This document shows, one piece after another, positions 8,076 to 16,643 of a DNA stretch of 58,767 nt. Source of the stretch: Bacillus sp. AFS073361 (GTDB lineage Bacteria; Bacillota; Bacilli; Bacillales; Cytobacillaceae). The notes under the pieces are model-generated. The model saw nothing but the letters and a program-made list of their open reading frames with translations, was not told the DNA's origin and did no database searches. The stretch is taken from the NCBI RefSeq assembly GCF_002567005.1, contig NZ_NUZU01000012.1, positions 1 through 58,767 of the forward strand. The letters run 5' to 3'. The position numbers and the translations under genes are program-made. Every line of letters starts with the position of its first letter. The first letter of the stretch is position 1.

Positions 8076-9266
8076 TTGGTGCAAATATGGCTTGTAGAAC
8101 TTCTGAAAGGGACAGGCAAGTTATTTCTTCATCCTGTTTTATACTATCTCGTTTTCCTTGCAGCGATTTTAGGCGTAAGGAGGGTGAAACGTGAGCGGAA
8201 AAATTTCCATATTCGGGCACATGATGCCTATTTCGAACTTCGACAGTTATTTCCGCCAGGCATTTTAATAGGTCTTGTGATTTCAGTAATTGTTATTGCG
8301 GCAGGAATCACGGTTCCATTCGCAACGATTCTGCTAATTGCTGGATTTACATTTTTGTGGTCACTCACAACAAATGTCCGCTGGGTTTCGCCTGCCTACA
8401 CGATGGGGGCAGCCTTTTTCTCCATCATATTGATCGCGGAAAATCATTGGTCGATCCCGCTTTTCTCGAAGTCGTTTGCGGCATTAAGTGACAAGATCTA
8501 TCCTTCTATTGTTGTTTTGCTTGGGTTGATGCTAATCGCAGAAGGGATGCTCATCCTTAAAAATGGAAGTTTTGGGACATCCCCTAAACTTGCTAAAAGC
8601 AAACGCGGTCAAAATGTAGGTTTACATGAAGGTAAGCGTCTCTGGATGCTGCCAATCTTCTTACTTATTCCAGGTAATGCGCTGCAGCTTCCCTTTGACT
8701 GGTGGCCCGTTTTCCATTTGGGTGCCAAAGAGTACTCGCTGATTTTTGTTCCATTTGCGATTGGGTTTCATCAACAGGTCAAAGGAATGCTTCCTAAGAT
8801 TGCGATTGAGCTTCATGGCCGCCGGGTAATTCTCCTTGGAGTGTTTGTGACAATTCTTTCTGTTCTAGGCTATTGGTTCCCGCTCAGTTCGATTGTAACC
8901 GCTGCTCTGGCTGTTCTCGGCCGTGAGTTTATTATTTTACTCGCTGGCATGAAGGATGATAATCTCCCGTTTTATTTCTCCAAAAAGAATCAGGGCCTGA
9001 TGATTATCGGGGTTATTCCCGAGTCACCCGCAAGTAAAATGGATTTACAGGTGGGTGAAGTGGTTACGAAAGCCAATGGCGTCTTGGTACGTGATGAAAA
9101 GGTGTTTTACGAAGCACTGCAAAAAAACCGAGCCCATTGTAAACTAGAGGTCCTCGACACAAACGGAGAAATCCGTTTCGTCCAACGCGCCCTATACGAA
9201 GGCGACCACCACGAACTAGGCATCCTCTTTGTACAGGACGATCGTAAATATGATGTTGGTGCCTGA
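8076..9266 (+). CDS. minJ: Cell-division topological determinant MinJ
   Basis: A membrane protein of about 396 residues that in B. subtilis bridges DivIVA and MinD so that division is blocked at the poles. About seven transmembrane segments cover residues 10-285, and a PDZ-like domain forms the C-terminal 100 residues (LMIIGVIPESPASKMDLQVG). The start is either TTG at 8076 or GTG at 8079, both served by AGGTGA at 8064-8069. The last codons and the TGA stop lie inside a copy of the repeat GGTGCCTGACACC, so the C terminus (VGA) is repeat-encoded. No swrA gene lies beside it, unlike B. subtilis. Confidence 0.9.
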   Translation: MVQIWLVELLKGTGKLFLHPVLYYLVFLAAILGVRRVKRERKNFHIRAHDAYFELRQLFPPGILIGLVISVIVIAAGITVPFATILLIAGFTFLWSLTTNVRWVSPAYTMGAAFFSIILIAENHWSIPLFSKSFAALSDKIYPSIVVLLGLMLIAEGMLILKNGSFGTSPKLAKSKRGQNVGLHEGKRLWMLPIFLLIPGNALQLPFDWWPVFHLGAKEYSLIFVPFAIGFHQQVKGMLPKIAIELHGRRVILLGVFVTILSVLGYWFPLSSIVTAALAVLGREFIILLAGMKDDNLPFYFSKKNQGLMIIGVIPESPASKMDLQVGEVVTKANGVLVRDEKVFYEALQKNRAHCKLEVLDTNGEIRFVQRALYEGDHHELGILFVQDDRKYDVGA

Positions 9267-9270
9267 CACC
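9258..9270. repeat. Dispersed 13-base repeat GGTGCCTGACACC, copy 1
   Basis: This is an imperfect palindrome with GGTG/CACC arms. It overlaps the minJ stop codon and touches the terminator at 9271. Other copies are at 13609-13621, 42899-42911 and 42931-42943 (the last two in the opposite orientation), with a partial copy at 18558-18568. Confidence 0.85.
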
Positions 9271-9308
9271 AAAAACCACTTAGCCATCTGTGCTAAGTGG
9301 TTTTTTTA
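9271..9308 (+). terminator. Intrinsic terminator after minJ
   Basis: A perfect 13-bp stem (9271-9283 with 9293-9305) continues into a T run. It may also work on the opposite strand. Confidence 0.9.
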
Positions 9309-9322
9309 TGGTTTTTAGAAAT

Positions 9323-9456
9323 AATTAATAATATCTTTGTAAAATCTAAAGTTAATTCGATTGACAAGAAACCATAAATATTATATTATTACTTTGAATT
9401 AAAGATATATTAATTAATAATACTTTATTTACTAATACTTTAATTAATAATATCTT
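9323..9456. repeat. AT-rich direct repeats upstream of FMN reductase
   Basis: AATTAATAATATCTT occurs identically at 9323-9337 and 9442-9456, and a variant AATTAATAATACTTT at 9412-9426. Copy 2 lies in a near-palindrome (9401-9426, AAAG..CTTT). The gap from 9309 to 9610 otherwise holds no gene. The repeats may be binding sites for a regulator of the reductase gene, but no regulator is adjacent. Confidence 0.5.
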
Positions 9457-9610
9457 GGTAAGGATGTTTGTAGGAAAAAATCCTATAAACAAGCGTTTTG
9501 TTTATTCCAGAACACTACGTATTTTTCATATAAATAATTTTTTATAGGTGGTGTTGAAGATGGGTTTTTTAGGTAGACTATTTGGTGATTCAACAAAGGA
9601 GGAAAAAACA

Positions 9611-10153
9611 ATGACAAAATTAAACATTGGGATTATTTTAGGCAGCACACGTCAAGGACGGGTTAGCCCGCAAGTTGGGGAATGGGTGAAAGGAATTGCT
9701 GACAAACGCGGCGATGCAAACTATGAAATCGTGGATATCGCAGACTTTAATTTACCATTCTTAGGTACAACAGACGGTTCAGAACCAGGAATCGCACAAT
9801 GGAATACAAAACTTGCGGAATTAGATGGCTTCGTATTCATTGTTCAAGAATACAATCACAGTATTACAGGTGCATTAAAGAACGCCATCGACTTTGCACG
9901 TGAGGCTTGGTATAACAAGGCAGCAGGTATTGTTAGCTATGGTTCAACCGGTGGAGCACGTGCTGCTGAACATTTACGCGGCATTCTTGCAGAACAAAAA
10001 GTAGCGGATGTTCGTACACATCCAACCTTGTCATTATTCACAGACTTTGAAAACGGCAGTGTTTTCAAACCAGCTGAATTACACCTTACAAATGTAAATG
10101 CTATGCTTGATGAAGTTAACCAATGGAGCGGCGCATTAAAAACAATCCGCTAA
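9611..10153 (+). CDS. NADPH-dependent FMN reductase family flavoprotein
   Basis: A 180-residue flavodoxin-fold reductase that transfers hydride from NAD(P)H to FMN or to quinones or azo compounds; the physiological substrate is unknown. The N-terminal phosphate-binding loop GSTRQGR and the EYNHSITGALKNAIDF region are family hallmarks. AAAGGAGG at 9596-9603 lies 7 bases before the ATG. The frame extends upstream to an ATG at 9560 with its own AGGTGG, which would add the amphipathic leader MGFLGRLFGDSTKEEKT. I favour the downstream start because it gives the standard length. A strong terminator follows. Confidence 0.88.
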   Translation: MTKLNIGIILGSTRQGRVSPQVGEWVKGIADKRGDANYEIVDIADFNLPFLGTTDGSEPGIAQWNTKLAELDGFVFIVQEYNHSITGALKNAIDFAREAWYNKAAGIVSYGSTGGARAAEHLRGILAEQKVADVRTHPTLSLFTDFENGSVFKPAELHLTNVNAMLDEVNQWSGALKTIR

Positions 10154-10162
10154 AAATGAACA

Positions 10163-10200
10163 GGGGAGAGATGATTACTGATCATCTCTCCCCTTATTTT
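10163..10200. terminator. Terminator between convergent genes
   Basis: A 13-bp stem (10163-10175 with 10181-10193) is followed by TTATTTTTGTT. The next gene ends on the minus strand at 10203, so the hairpin may serve both directions. Confidence 0.85.
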
Positions 10201-10202
10201 TG

Positions 10203-11258
10203 TTATAGTTTTCGGTATTTTTTCAAAGAGAAAATATTCAACACAATGAAAATCGCTGCGAAGATGAGTAACGCCAAGAGGTCACCGCTTATCTCACTAA
10301 AACTTAGCCCTTTATACATCACACCTTTTAGGGCGTCCCCTGCATAGTACATCGGCATAACCTTTGCAACTGCCTGTAACCAATCGGCCATCCCTTCCAG
10401 CGGAAAGATTCCTGCGAAAAATATTTGTGGAATCACGGCGATTGGGATAAATTGAATCATCTGAAACTCAGAAGCAGCAAAGGTTGATAAAAGGATTCCA
10501 AGGGAGAGAGCAACCAATGCGAGAATTAAATTGATGAGAAGCACATTCCCAATCGACCCGACCAGAACGATATCTAATACATTAATAGAATAGAATACCA
10601 CAATCATGGTTTGGATGACTGCAAAAATACCATAGCCTACCAAGTACGCGGTAACGATTTCCCATCTCCGTATCGGCGTGGCCATCAATCTTTCCAAGGT
10701 CCCCGTTGTCCGCTCACGCAATAAACCAATACCAGAAATAATAAAGACAAAAAAGAAAACAAAGAAGCCAACTAATATCGGGCTTAATACATCAAAAAAG
10801 ACGGTGTCAGCATCTCCATATACATAATCAATATCGACGCTTGGCTGCACCAAAACCGCCGCAGCCGGATTTTGCTGAATTAACTTAGCTTGACTTTGGG
10901 CCGCGACCGCTTGGCTGACTTTCATCTGCAAGCCTTTCGCTTTTGACGGGTCGTTATTTTGCAAGGTTAATTTCAAACGTCCATTCTCTTGTTCTAATAA
11001 TCCATCAAGGTCGTCATTTACCACCGTTTGAAAATTGACTTTTTCATACTGTTTCACTTGAATGTCTGCCTTTTTCAATACGCTGACAAGATTACCATCC
11101 ACACCCGAGACCCCTAATTTAGGATCGACGGTGTTGCCGTTAAATAAAAAGTACATCAAGGTCAGAATGAGCAGTGGTGCCACAAACAACAATGCTAAGG
11201 TGCGTTTATCCCGAAACATCTGCCGGAAGATTCGTTTAACTAACGCGAACACTCTCAT
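10203..11258 (-). CDS. ABC-2 type transporter permease
   Basis: A 351-residue permease of an ABC-2 exporter. One transmembrane segment is near residues 20-42, followed by an extracellular domain of about 130 residues and five more segments at the C-terminal half, as in the YhgE/YhfI-type drug exporters. It overlaps the ATPase gene by 4 bases (ATGA) and is co-transcribed with it. The substrate is unknown. TetR control of this pair suggests induction by a small toxic compound. Confidence 0.88.
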   Translation of the reverse strand: MRVFALVKRIFRQMFRDKRTLALLFVAPLLILTLMYFLFNGNTVDPKLGVSGVDGNLVSVLKKADIQVKQYEKVNFQTVVNDDLDGLLEQENGRLKLTLQNNDPSKAKGLQMKVSQAVAAQSQAKLIQQNPAAAVLVQPSVDIDYVYGDADTVFFDVLSPILVGFFVFFFVFIISGIGLLRERTTGTLERLMATPIRRWEIVTAYLVGYGIFAVIQTMIVVFYSINVLDIVLVGSIGNVLLINLILALVALSLGILLSTFAASEFQMIQFIPIAVIPQIFFAGIFPLEGMADWLQAVAKVMPMYYAGDALKGVMYKGLSFSEISGDLLALLIFAAIFIVLNIFSLKKYRKL

Positions 11259-11980
11259 GATTGTTTCACCCCAGCCTTCAGGAATACCTCATCGAAATCA
11301 TCGGTATCGTATAACGCTTTTAATTCATTAGGTGTACCGCTTGTTAAAATCCGTCCATCGCGAACCATGGCGACATAATCGCATTTCACTGCTTCATCCA
11401 TAACATGGGTAGTGACGATGATTGTTTTTTGCTCATCATTTTTCAAGCGGAGGAATTCTTTCCAAATCGACAATTTCAATTCGGGATCAATTCCGACTGT
11501 TGGCTCATCTAGGATTAAGATTTTTGGGTCTTGAATTAGTGCGATTGCCAAAGATAAACGACGTTTCATCCCTCCAGAATAAGCTGCTACCCTTTTGTTT
11601 AAGTCATTGGTGAGGTTAACTAAATTGGCGACATACTGTAGCCGTTTTTTCTGCGCTTCTTTATTCAACCCAAATAGGGAAGCGAAAAACTTTAGATTCT
11701 CCTCTCCTGTTAATTCACCATACAAGGCATCTGCTTGGGCCATATAGCCAATGTCTTGAAGTAAGGAAAGGTTCGGCATTTTTTTATTTAACACGTGAAT
11801 GGAACCTTTATCCGCCTTTTCCATGCCAACAATCATTTTGACAAGGGTGGTCTTTCCGGCGCCAGAAGGTCCAATCAAACCGAATAACTGCCCTTTTTCG
11901 ATCGTTAAGTTGACCTCATTTAAGACAGTCTTTTTTCCAAAACTTTTACTGACGCTTTCTACATTAATGGTTGAATTCAT
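11255..11980 (-). CDS. ABC-2 exporter ATP-binding protein
   Basis: A 241-residue ABC ATPase with Walker A GPSGAGKTT, a signature of the form YSGGMKRR, Walker B ILILDEPTVGID and the H-loop TTHVMDE, typical of multidrug or lipid exporters. The ATG at 11980 is preferred because AGGAGG (11990-11995 on the plus strand) is about 9 bases upstream; a TTG at 11983 is the alternative. It energises the permease encoded immediately downstream. Confidence 0.9.
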   Translation of the reverse strand: MNSTINVESVSKSFGKKTVLNEVNLTIEKGQLFGLIGPSGAGKTTLVKMIVGMEKADKGSIHVLNKKMPNLSLLQDIGYMAQADALYGELTGEENLKFFASLFGLNKEAQKKRLQYVANLVNLTNDLNKRVAAYSGGMKRRLSLAIALIQDPKILILDEPTVGIDPELKLSIWKEFLRLKNDEQKTIIVTTHVMDEAVKCDYVAMVRDGRILTSGTPNELKALYDTDDFDEVFLKAGVKQS

Positions 11981-12053
11981 CAATCATGCCTCCTAGGATG
12001 GCTATTATGATTTCATTTTACAACGCATGTGGATATAAGCAATAAACAAAAAA

Positions 12054-12066
12054 CAACAATGTGTTG
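12054..12066. promoter_or_regulatory. Candidate TetR operator between tetR and exporter genes
   Basis: CAACA-CAT-TGTTG (read on the minus strand) is a 5-3-5 palindrome upstream of the exporter pair. It shares the CAACATTGTG-like core with the inverted repeat at 12862-12889 in front of the regulator gene. Confidence 0.45.
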
Positions 12067-12121
12067 ATTATCAGTCACAGGGCAACAAAGTGTATATTTA
12101 TTTTCGAAAAAAGATTGCACG

Positions 12122-12742
12122 TTAATCATCAGTCAAATTTGGTTTAAGACCAAGAGCGTTTCTCGGTCCTAAAAATGTGATACGCGAAAGGATCATCGCT
12201 ATTTCTCGTGGAGATTTTTCCATCCCGCTTTCTAACCAATGCTGAATCACACCGAGGTGGGCGGAACTGACATAAGCGAAAAGATAATCCACCGGGACAA
12301 GCAAATGATCGGTATTTATTTTTGACATGATATTTTGATAAAAGGTTTGTTTAATGAAATCTTTTAATTTTCCTTGAAATGATGCATCTCCATTAGGGCC
12401 TAGTATTACTTTCATGAAGCTCGAATTCTCTTGGAAAAGTTCAAAAAGGGTAATAATGAATGGAAAAGGTTCATCTGCCCGATTAAAATTCATGAAATCG
12501 AGGGGATTTATTTCTTGCGCGATTTTTTGAATATCGGTTAAGATCTCTGCTTCGCTTTGCTCCAATAAATCATATTTATCATGGTAATGTAGATAAAATG
12601 TTCCACGATTAATCTCTGCTTTTTGTGTTAAATCTCGGACGGTAATCCCTTCAAATCCTTTTTCCTCCATTAACTCTGTAAGAGCATCACGAATCAATCG
12701 CTTTGTCCGTACAATTCGCTTATCCGTTGGTTTTTCCAACAT
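12122..12742 (-). CDS. TetR/AcrR-family transcriptional regulator
   Basis: A 206-residue repressor. The N-terminal helix-turn-helix (residues 10-55) contains the family pattern GFEGITVRDLTQKAEINRGT followed by FYLHYHDK; the C-terminal part is a ligand-binding domain of the kind found in YfiR-like regulators. The ATG at 12742 is backed by GGGGAGG; the longer frame upstream is not needed. It is transcribed just ahead of the ABC-2 exporter and probably represses both itself and the exporter. Confidence 0.9.
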   Translation of the reverse strand: MLEKPTDKRIVRTKRLIRDALTELMEEKGFEGITVRDLTQKAEINRGTFYLHYHDKYDLLEQSEAEILTDIQKIAQEINPLDFMNFNRADEPFPFIITLFELFQENSSFMKVILGPNGDASFQGKLKDFIKQTFYQNIMSKINTDHLLVPVDYLFAYVSSAHLGVIQHWLESGMEKSPREIAMILSRITFLGPRNALGLKPNLTDD

Positions 12743-12851
12743 TCCTATTCCTCCCCAAAAATTTTTTTTAGAAAAAATAAACGTTTTATTCGTTTGTGTT
12801 AAGTAATAGACAGATAGCTTTTTATTGTTGATTGCCTTTCTTAATAAACGA

Positions 12852-12889
12852 ATTATAATATACACAATGAACATTAATCAACATTGTGT
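12852..12889 (-). promoter_or_regulatory. Promoter and inverted-repeat operator of tetR
   Basis: On the minus strand TTGATT (plus 12876-12881) and TATAAT (plus 12852-12857) are 18 bases apart. A perfect 8-bp inverted repeat, ACACAATG at 12862-12869 and CATTGTGT at 12882-12889, covers the spacer and the upstream edge of -35. This suits autorepression. Confidence 0.6.
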
Positions 12890-13015
12890 TTAATTTTATG
12901 TAATGCGTATTTTCCCAAGTTTGAAAAGCACAAAATAGGGATTTTTTAGTATATTTGGAAGCATGGCTGTTAAACCTAAAGTGGGAAATTCTTATCCATG
13001 AAAGGTGGTTCAGCC

Positions 13016-13606
13016 ATGATTATTAACTTGCTGAATGGAATTGAGTTTCAAAATCCTACTCTTTTTAATCTAGATGGAGCAGCCGCGCTTATTTTTTATT
13101 TCACCGTTTATTCGTTTTTAGGCTGGCTCCTTGAAAACAGCTATAATTTTATAACGAAACGGGAATTTTTTAAGCCGAATTTTCTCTTTGGACCATTTAA
13201 ACCGATGTACGGCATTACCCCTGTGCTCTTGGTCTATTTAATTTCACCAGAAACAAGTGGGGGAGTAGTCCTATTTATTTGTTTCTTCATCCCAACTTTG
13301 GTGGAATATTTAACAGGAGCGCTTCTGCAAAAGCTTTTTAACCGGAAATGGTGGGATTACAGCGACACCCCCCTGCAGCTTCATGGTCATATTTGCGTCC
13401 CCTTTTCAATAGCCTGGATGGTGCTGTCGCTGCTATGTATTAAATGGATCCATCCGGTAATTGTCTCAACATACGGGAATGTGGAACCATATTGGGCATG
13501 GGTCTGGTCAGCGATAGGATTGTATTTCCTAGCCGATCTAGTCTTAGCGATTCGCAAACATTCGCTGCAAGAACTATTGACAGAAAAAGCAAATAATCAA
13601 ATTTAA
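13016..13606 (+). CDS. CmpB-type putative ABC transporter permease (membrane protein)
   Basis: A 196-residue protein with five or six transmembrane segments, resembling the PF06541 family (called putative ABC transporter permease, although no ATPase partner is adjacent). Conserved features include FLGWLLE early on, the FGPFKPMYG loop and EYLTGALLQKLF. The ATG at 13016 follows AAAGGTGG at 7 bases. Function is unknown; the family name is historical. Confidence 0.75.
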   Translation: MIINLLNGIEFQNPTLFNLDGAAALIFYFTVYSFLGWLLENSYNFITKREFFKPNFLFGPFKPMYGITPVLLVYLISPETSGGVVLFICFFIPTLVEYLTGALLQKLFNRKWWDYSDTPLQLHGHICVPFSIAWMVLSLLCIKWIHPVIVSTYGNVEPYWAWVWSAIGLYFLADLVLAIRKHSLQELLTEKANNQI

Positions 13607-13608
13607 TA

Positions 13609-13621
13609 GGTGCCTGACACC
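13609..13621. repeat. Dispersed 13-base repeat GGTGCCTGACACC, copy 2
   Basis: An exact copy of the 9258-9270 element, lying 2 bases after the stop codon of the preceding gene and just before its terminator. This is the same arrangement as after minJ. Confidence 0.85.
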
Positions 13622-13631
13622 AAAATCTTAT

Positions 13632-13663
13632 AAAACTCCTTCCATCAAAATGAAGGAGTTTTT
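13632..13663 (+). terminator. Intrinsic terminator after CmpB-type gene
   Basis: AAAACTCCTTC (13632-13642) pairs with GAAGGAGTTTT (13652-13662), with a 9-base loop and a short T tail. Confidence 0.85.
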
Positions 13664-13845
13664 GACGTTAACTAGGAATCTTTCATGAACCTAGAGATCG
13701 ACGAAAGATTAAAATTCAATGAAAAAAAGAAAACTAAGCAAAAAAAGTGCTAAATTGAATGAGTTGGATCTTAGAGAGAGATAGTTCGTTATACAAATAT
13801 GTAAATTTTCGGCCAAGGCTAATGAATGAAAAAGGAGGGATGACA

Positions 13846-14544
13846 ATGAAACAGCGGATTTTAATTGTAGAGGATGAAAAACAGATCGCCAAGATATTAA
13901 GGATTGAACTCGACTATGAGGGATATGAAGTAATGGTGGCGTATGACGGGAAATCAGGTTTGCAGGCAGCCTTGAACGAAAAATTTGATTTAATTTTATT
14001 AGATGTTATGTTGCCTGAGATGAATGGCATTGAGCTGTTAAGAAAACTAAGAAAAGAGAATAACCTAATCCCAGTAATTTTATTAACAGCACGTAATACG
14101 ACAATGGATAAAGTTACCGGACTCGATCAAGGAGCCAACGATTATATTACAAAGCCATTTGAAATTGAGGAATTATTAGCAAGAATTCGCTCATGTCTTC
14201 GTCAAAATTCCATTGCGGTCAAGGCCGCACAAGCGGATGACTCCTTATTAGCGGTAGGAGATTTAACCGTTAATCTTGATACACGAGAGGTGATAAGAGG
14301 GGAGACTTCGATCACGTTAACTCCCAAGGAATTCGATCTACTCGTGTATTTACTATCCAATAAAAATAAAATTGTCACACGGGAAAGCATCCTTCTTGAT
14401 GTTTGGGGATATGAATATGAAGGGGAAACAAATGTTATTGATGTATTTATCAGACATTTACGCAAGAAGATTGAAGAGGGTTTTTCAGACCCGACGATTA
14501 TTCAAACGGTAAGGGGAATCGGTTATACCGTAAGGGAGAATTAA
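13846..14544 (+). CDS. OmpR/PhoB-type response regulator
   Basis: A 232-residue response regulator. The receiver domain has the acidic pair ED at 9-10, the phospho-acceptor Asp53 (LLDVMLPEMNG) and the TKPF lysine; the C-terminal winged helix spans about 135-230. AAAGGAGG at 13831-13838 lies 7 bases before the chosen ATG; another ATG at 13840 is too close. It is followed after 4 bases by its sensor kinase. The pair resembles B. subtilis YkoG/YkoH in length and layout. The neighbours suggest an envelope-stress regulon. Confidence 0.93.
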   Translation: MKQRILIVEDEKQIAKILRIELDYEGYEVMVAYDGKSGLQAALNEKFDLILLDVMLPEMNGIELLRKLRKENNLIPVILLTARNTTMDKVTGLDQGANDYITKPFEIEELLARIRSCLRQNSIAVKAAQADDSLLAVGDLTVNLDTREVIRGETSITLTPKEFDLLVYLLSNKNKIVTRESILLDVWGYEYEGETNVIDVFIRHLRKKIEEGFSDPTIIQTVRGIGYTVREN

Positions 14545-14548
14545 AGAA

Positions 14549-15934
14549 ATGAAGATTACCACAAAAATTAATCTAATTACCACAGCTTGGATTATCTGTG
14601 TGTTACTTGCTGTGAATGCGGTGGTCTTTTTTTCATTTATGAAGATTACTGTCAATATGGAAGATGGTGAACTGTTTCAAAAGGCTGATTACTTGATAAA
14701 TGAAATAAACAAGGAAGATTCCCAGTCTGTTATTAAGGAAAAATTAACCCCTTATCTAACGAATCAATCGTTTATAAGGATTGTTCAGCCGGATGCGAAA
14801 ATAATGAATCAAGTAACAAACGATCCGCAATTGGCTGCGATAATAAAACCGAAATTCACTAGCGAAAAGGGTACTCAAAGGCGGACCATTCGACTTAATC
14901 ATCAAGAAGAACAATTTGCGATTGTCAGGGTGCCGATTCAATCACATGGACAAGTTGTAGGAACACTGGAGTTTGGAGAGAAACTAGCCGGATTAGAAAC
15001 GGGAAAAGATTTATTACTTTCCATTCTTGCGTTTTGTACGATTTTAGGAGCGGTATTATCACTGCTCGGGGGCAGATGGCTGTCGAATCTAATTATGAGG
15101 CCGATTTCTAATATGATTAACACCATGGAGGATATTGAAAAAAGTGGGATTCCGAAGAAAATCATCATCCAACATGAGACAAAGGATGAATTGCAAAAAT
15201 TGGCGGTAACGTTTAATCGGATGATTGGCCGATTAGAGGCGAATCTCGAAAAACAGAGGCAATTTATCTCTGACGCCTCCCATGAATTAAAAACCCCGCT
15301 CACGGTAATCAAAAGCTATGCTGACCTCCTTCTTAGACGTGGATTACAAAATGAAGAGGTTGCCCATGATGCGATTGAATCGATTCATTTGGAAGCTACA
15401 AGAATTCAAAAGATGACCGAGCGGTTTTTGGATTTAGCTGATACAGAATCAGGAAATCATTTAGAAGCAAAATCAATTAACGTAGTAGCCTTGTGTGAGC
15501 TTATTTTTAAGCAGCTTAAAAGCGCCTATAAAAGAGAAATCATCCTCCATCATCAAGAACCTGACATCTCAGTTGTAGCCGATGAAGTCAAATTAAAACA
15601 AGCAATTATTATCTTAATCGATAATGCTATCAAATACAGTAAAGATAGAATCGATGTGTATTTAAAGGAAAAGGAACAATGGACAATCATTACGGTTAAA
15701 GATTACGGAATTGGCATCCCTGAGTGTGAAATAGAAAATGTCTTTGAACGTTTTTACCGGGTGGACAAAGCCCGAAGCCGGGAGACAGGCGGGACAGGTC
15801 TAGGGTTGTCGATTGCAAAAAATATCATGAAGCAGCACCAAGGTGAAATTATCGTAAAAAGTACTGAGGGAGTGGGGACAGAAGTGGAGTTGTTCCTGCC
15901 TAAGGAAAGATGGAAAGGAAATGTTTTTGAGTGA
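14549..15934 (+). CDS. Sensor histidine kinase
   Basis: A 461-residue membrane kinase. Transmembrane segments are near residues 10-32 and 152-175 and flank an extracytoplasmic sensor domain of about 120 residues. HAMP, HisKA (H-box SHELKTPL) and HATPase domains follow, with N-box DNAIKYS, G1 DYGIGIP and G2 GTGLGLS. It overlaps the polysaccharide deacetylase gene by GTGA, so the kinase and that enzyme are made from one transcript. The signal is unknown. Confidence 0.93.
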   Translation: MKITTKINLITTAWIICVLLAVNAVVFFSFMKITVNMEDGELFQKADYLINEINKEDSQSVIKEKLTPYLTNQSFIRIVQPDAKIMNQVTNDPQLAAIIKPKFTSEKGTQRRTIRLNHQEEQFAIVRVPIQSHGQVVGTLEFGEKLAGLETGKDLLLSILAFCTILGAVLSLLGGRWLSNLIMRPISNMINTMEDIEKSGIPKKIIIQHETKDELQKLAVTFNRMIGRLEANLEKQRQFISDASHELKTPLTVIKSYADLLLRRGLQNEEVAHDAIESIHLEATRIQKMTERFLDLADTESGNHLEAKSINVVALCELIFKQLKSAYKREIILHHQEPDISVVADEVKLKQAIIILIDNAIKYSKDRIDVYLKEKEQWTIITVKDYGIGIPECEIENVFERFYRVDKARSRETGGTGLGLSIAKNIMKQHQGEIIVKSTEGVGTEVELFLPKERWKGNVFE

Positions 15935-16635
15935 TTAAAATATTGATTGTGAGTTTTATGCTTTTATTCATTTTGTTCCTTATCTATGCAATAGTACCAA
16001 CCATCTTCATTCGAATGAGCGGACGGAGAATCGTTAAAAGGATACATGCTCCGGCAATCGCCATTACGTTTGATGATGGTCCCAATCCTGAATATACACC
16101 ACAATTGCTTGATTTATTGAAAAAGTATGGGGTAAAGGCCTCCTTTTTTGTGGTGGGCAGCAAAGTGAAAGCCTACCCTGACATAATCAAGCGAATGTGT
16201 CAGGAGGGGCATACGATTGGCATTCATCATTATAACCATATTTCTAGCTGGATTCTCACGCCCTTTCATTTCAAGAGGCAATTACAAATGACAGAACAGG
16301 CCATCCATCAAATCACCAATAAAAAAGTAATCTTCTATCGACCACCGTGGGGAAGCTTTAATCTTTTTAGCTTATTTTTGAGTAAGAGATTTAAAGTGAT
16401 TATGTGGTCGCATATCTTTGGTGATTGGAAGGCAGCGAAAGGCAAATACGGTCTGCTTAATCAACTGCTCCAAGCGACGGAAGCAGGTTCCGTGTTGCTG
16501 CTTCATGATTGTGGGGAAACATGGGGGGCAGATAAGCTAGCGCCCTATTATATGCTAAAGTGTTTAGAAATTTATTTACAGGAAAATGTTAAAAAGGGAA
16601 CAAAATTTATTGCATTAGAAGAAGTTACCTTTTAG
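15931..16635 (+). CDS. Membrane-anchored polysaccharide deacetylase (NodB family)
   Basis: A 234-residue enzyme with an N-terminal membrane anchor (residues 3-27) and a NodB/CE4 domain. Visible motifs are the metal and base Asp pair FDDGPN, the HHYNH metal motif in place of the usual HSxxH, RPPWGS and the C-terminal LLLHD. It probably removes acetyl groups from peptidoglycan or another surface glycan. The GTG start overlaps the kinase stop codon. Only 8 bases separate it from the DedA gene. Confidence 0.87.
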   Translation: MIKILIVSFMLLFILFLIYAIVPTIFIRMSGRRIVKRIHAPAIAITFDDGPNPEYTPQLLDLLKKYGVKASFFVVGSKVKAYPDIIKRMCQEGHTIGIHHYNHISSWILTPFHFKRQLQMTEQAIHQITNKKVIFYRPPWGSFNLFSLFLSKRFKVIMWSHIFGDWKAAKGKYGLLNQLLQATEAGSVLLLHDCGETWGADKLAPYYMLKCLEIYLQENVKKGTKFIALEEVTF

Positions 16636-16643
16636 AGGCTGCT

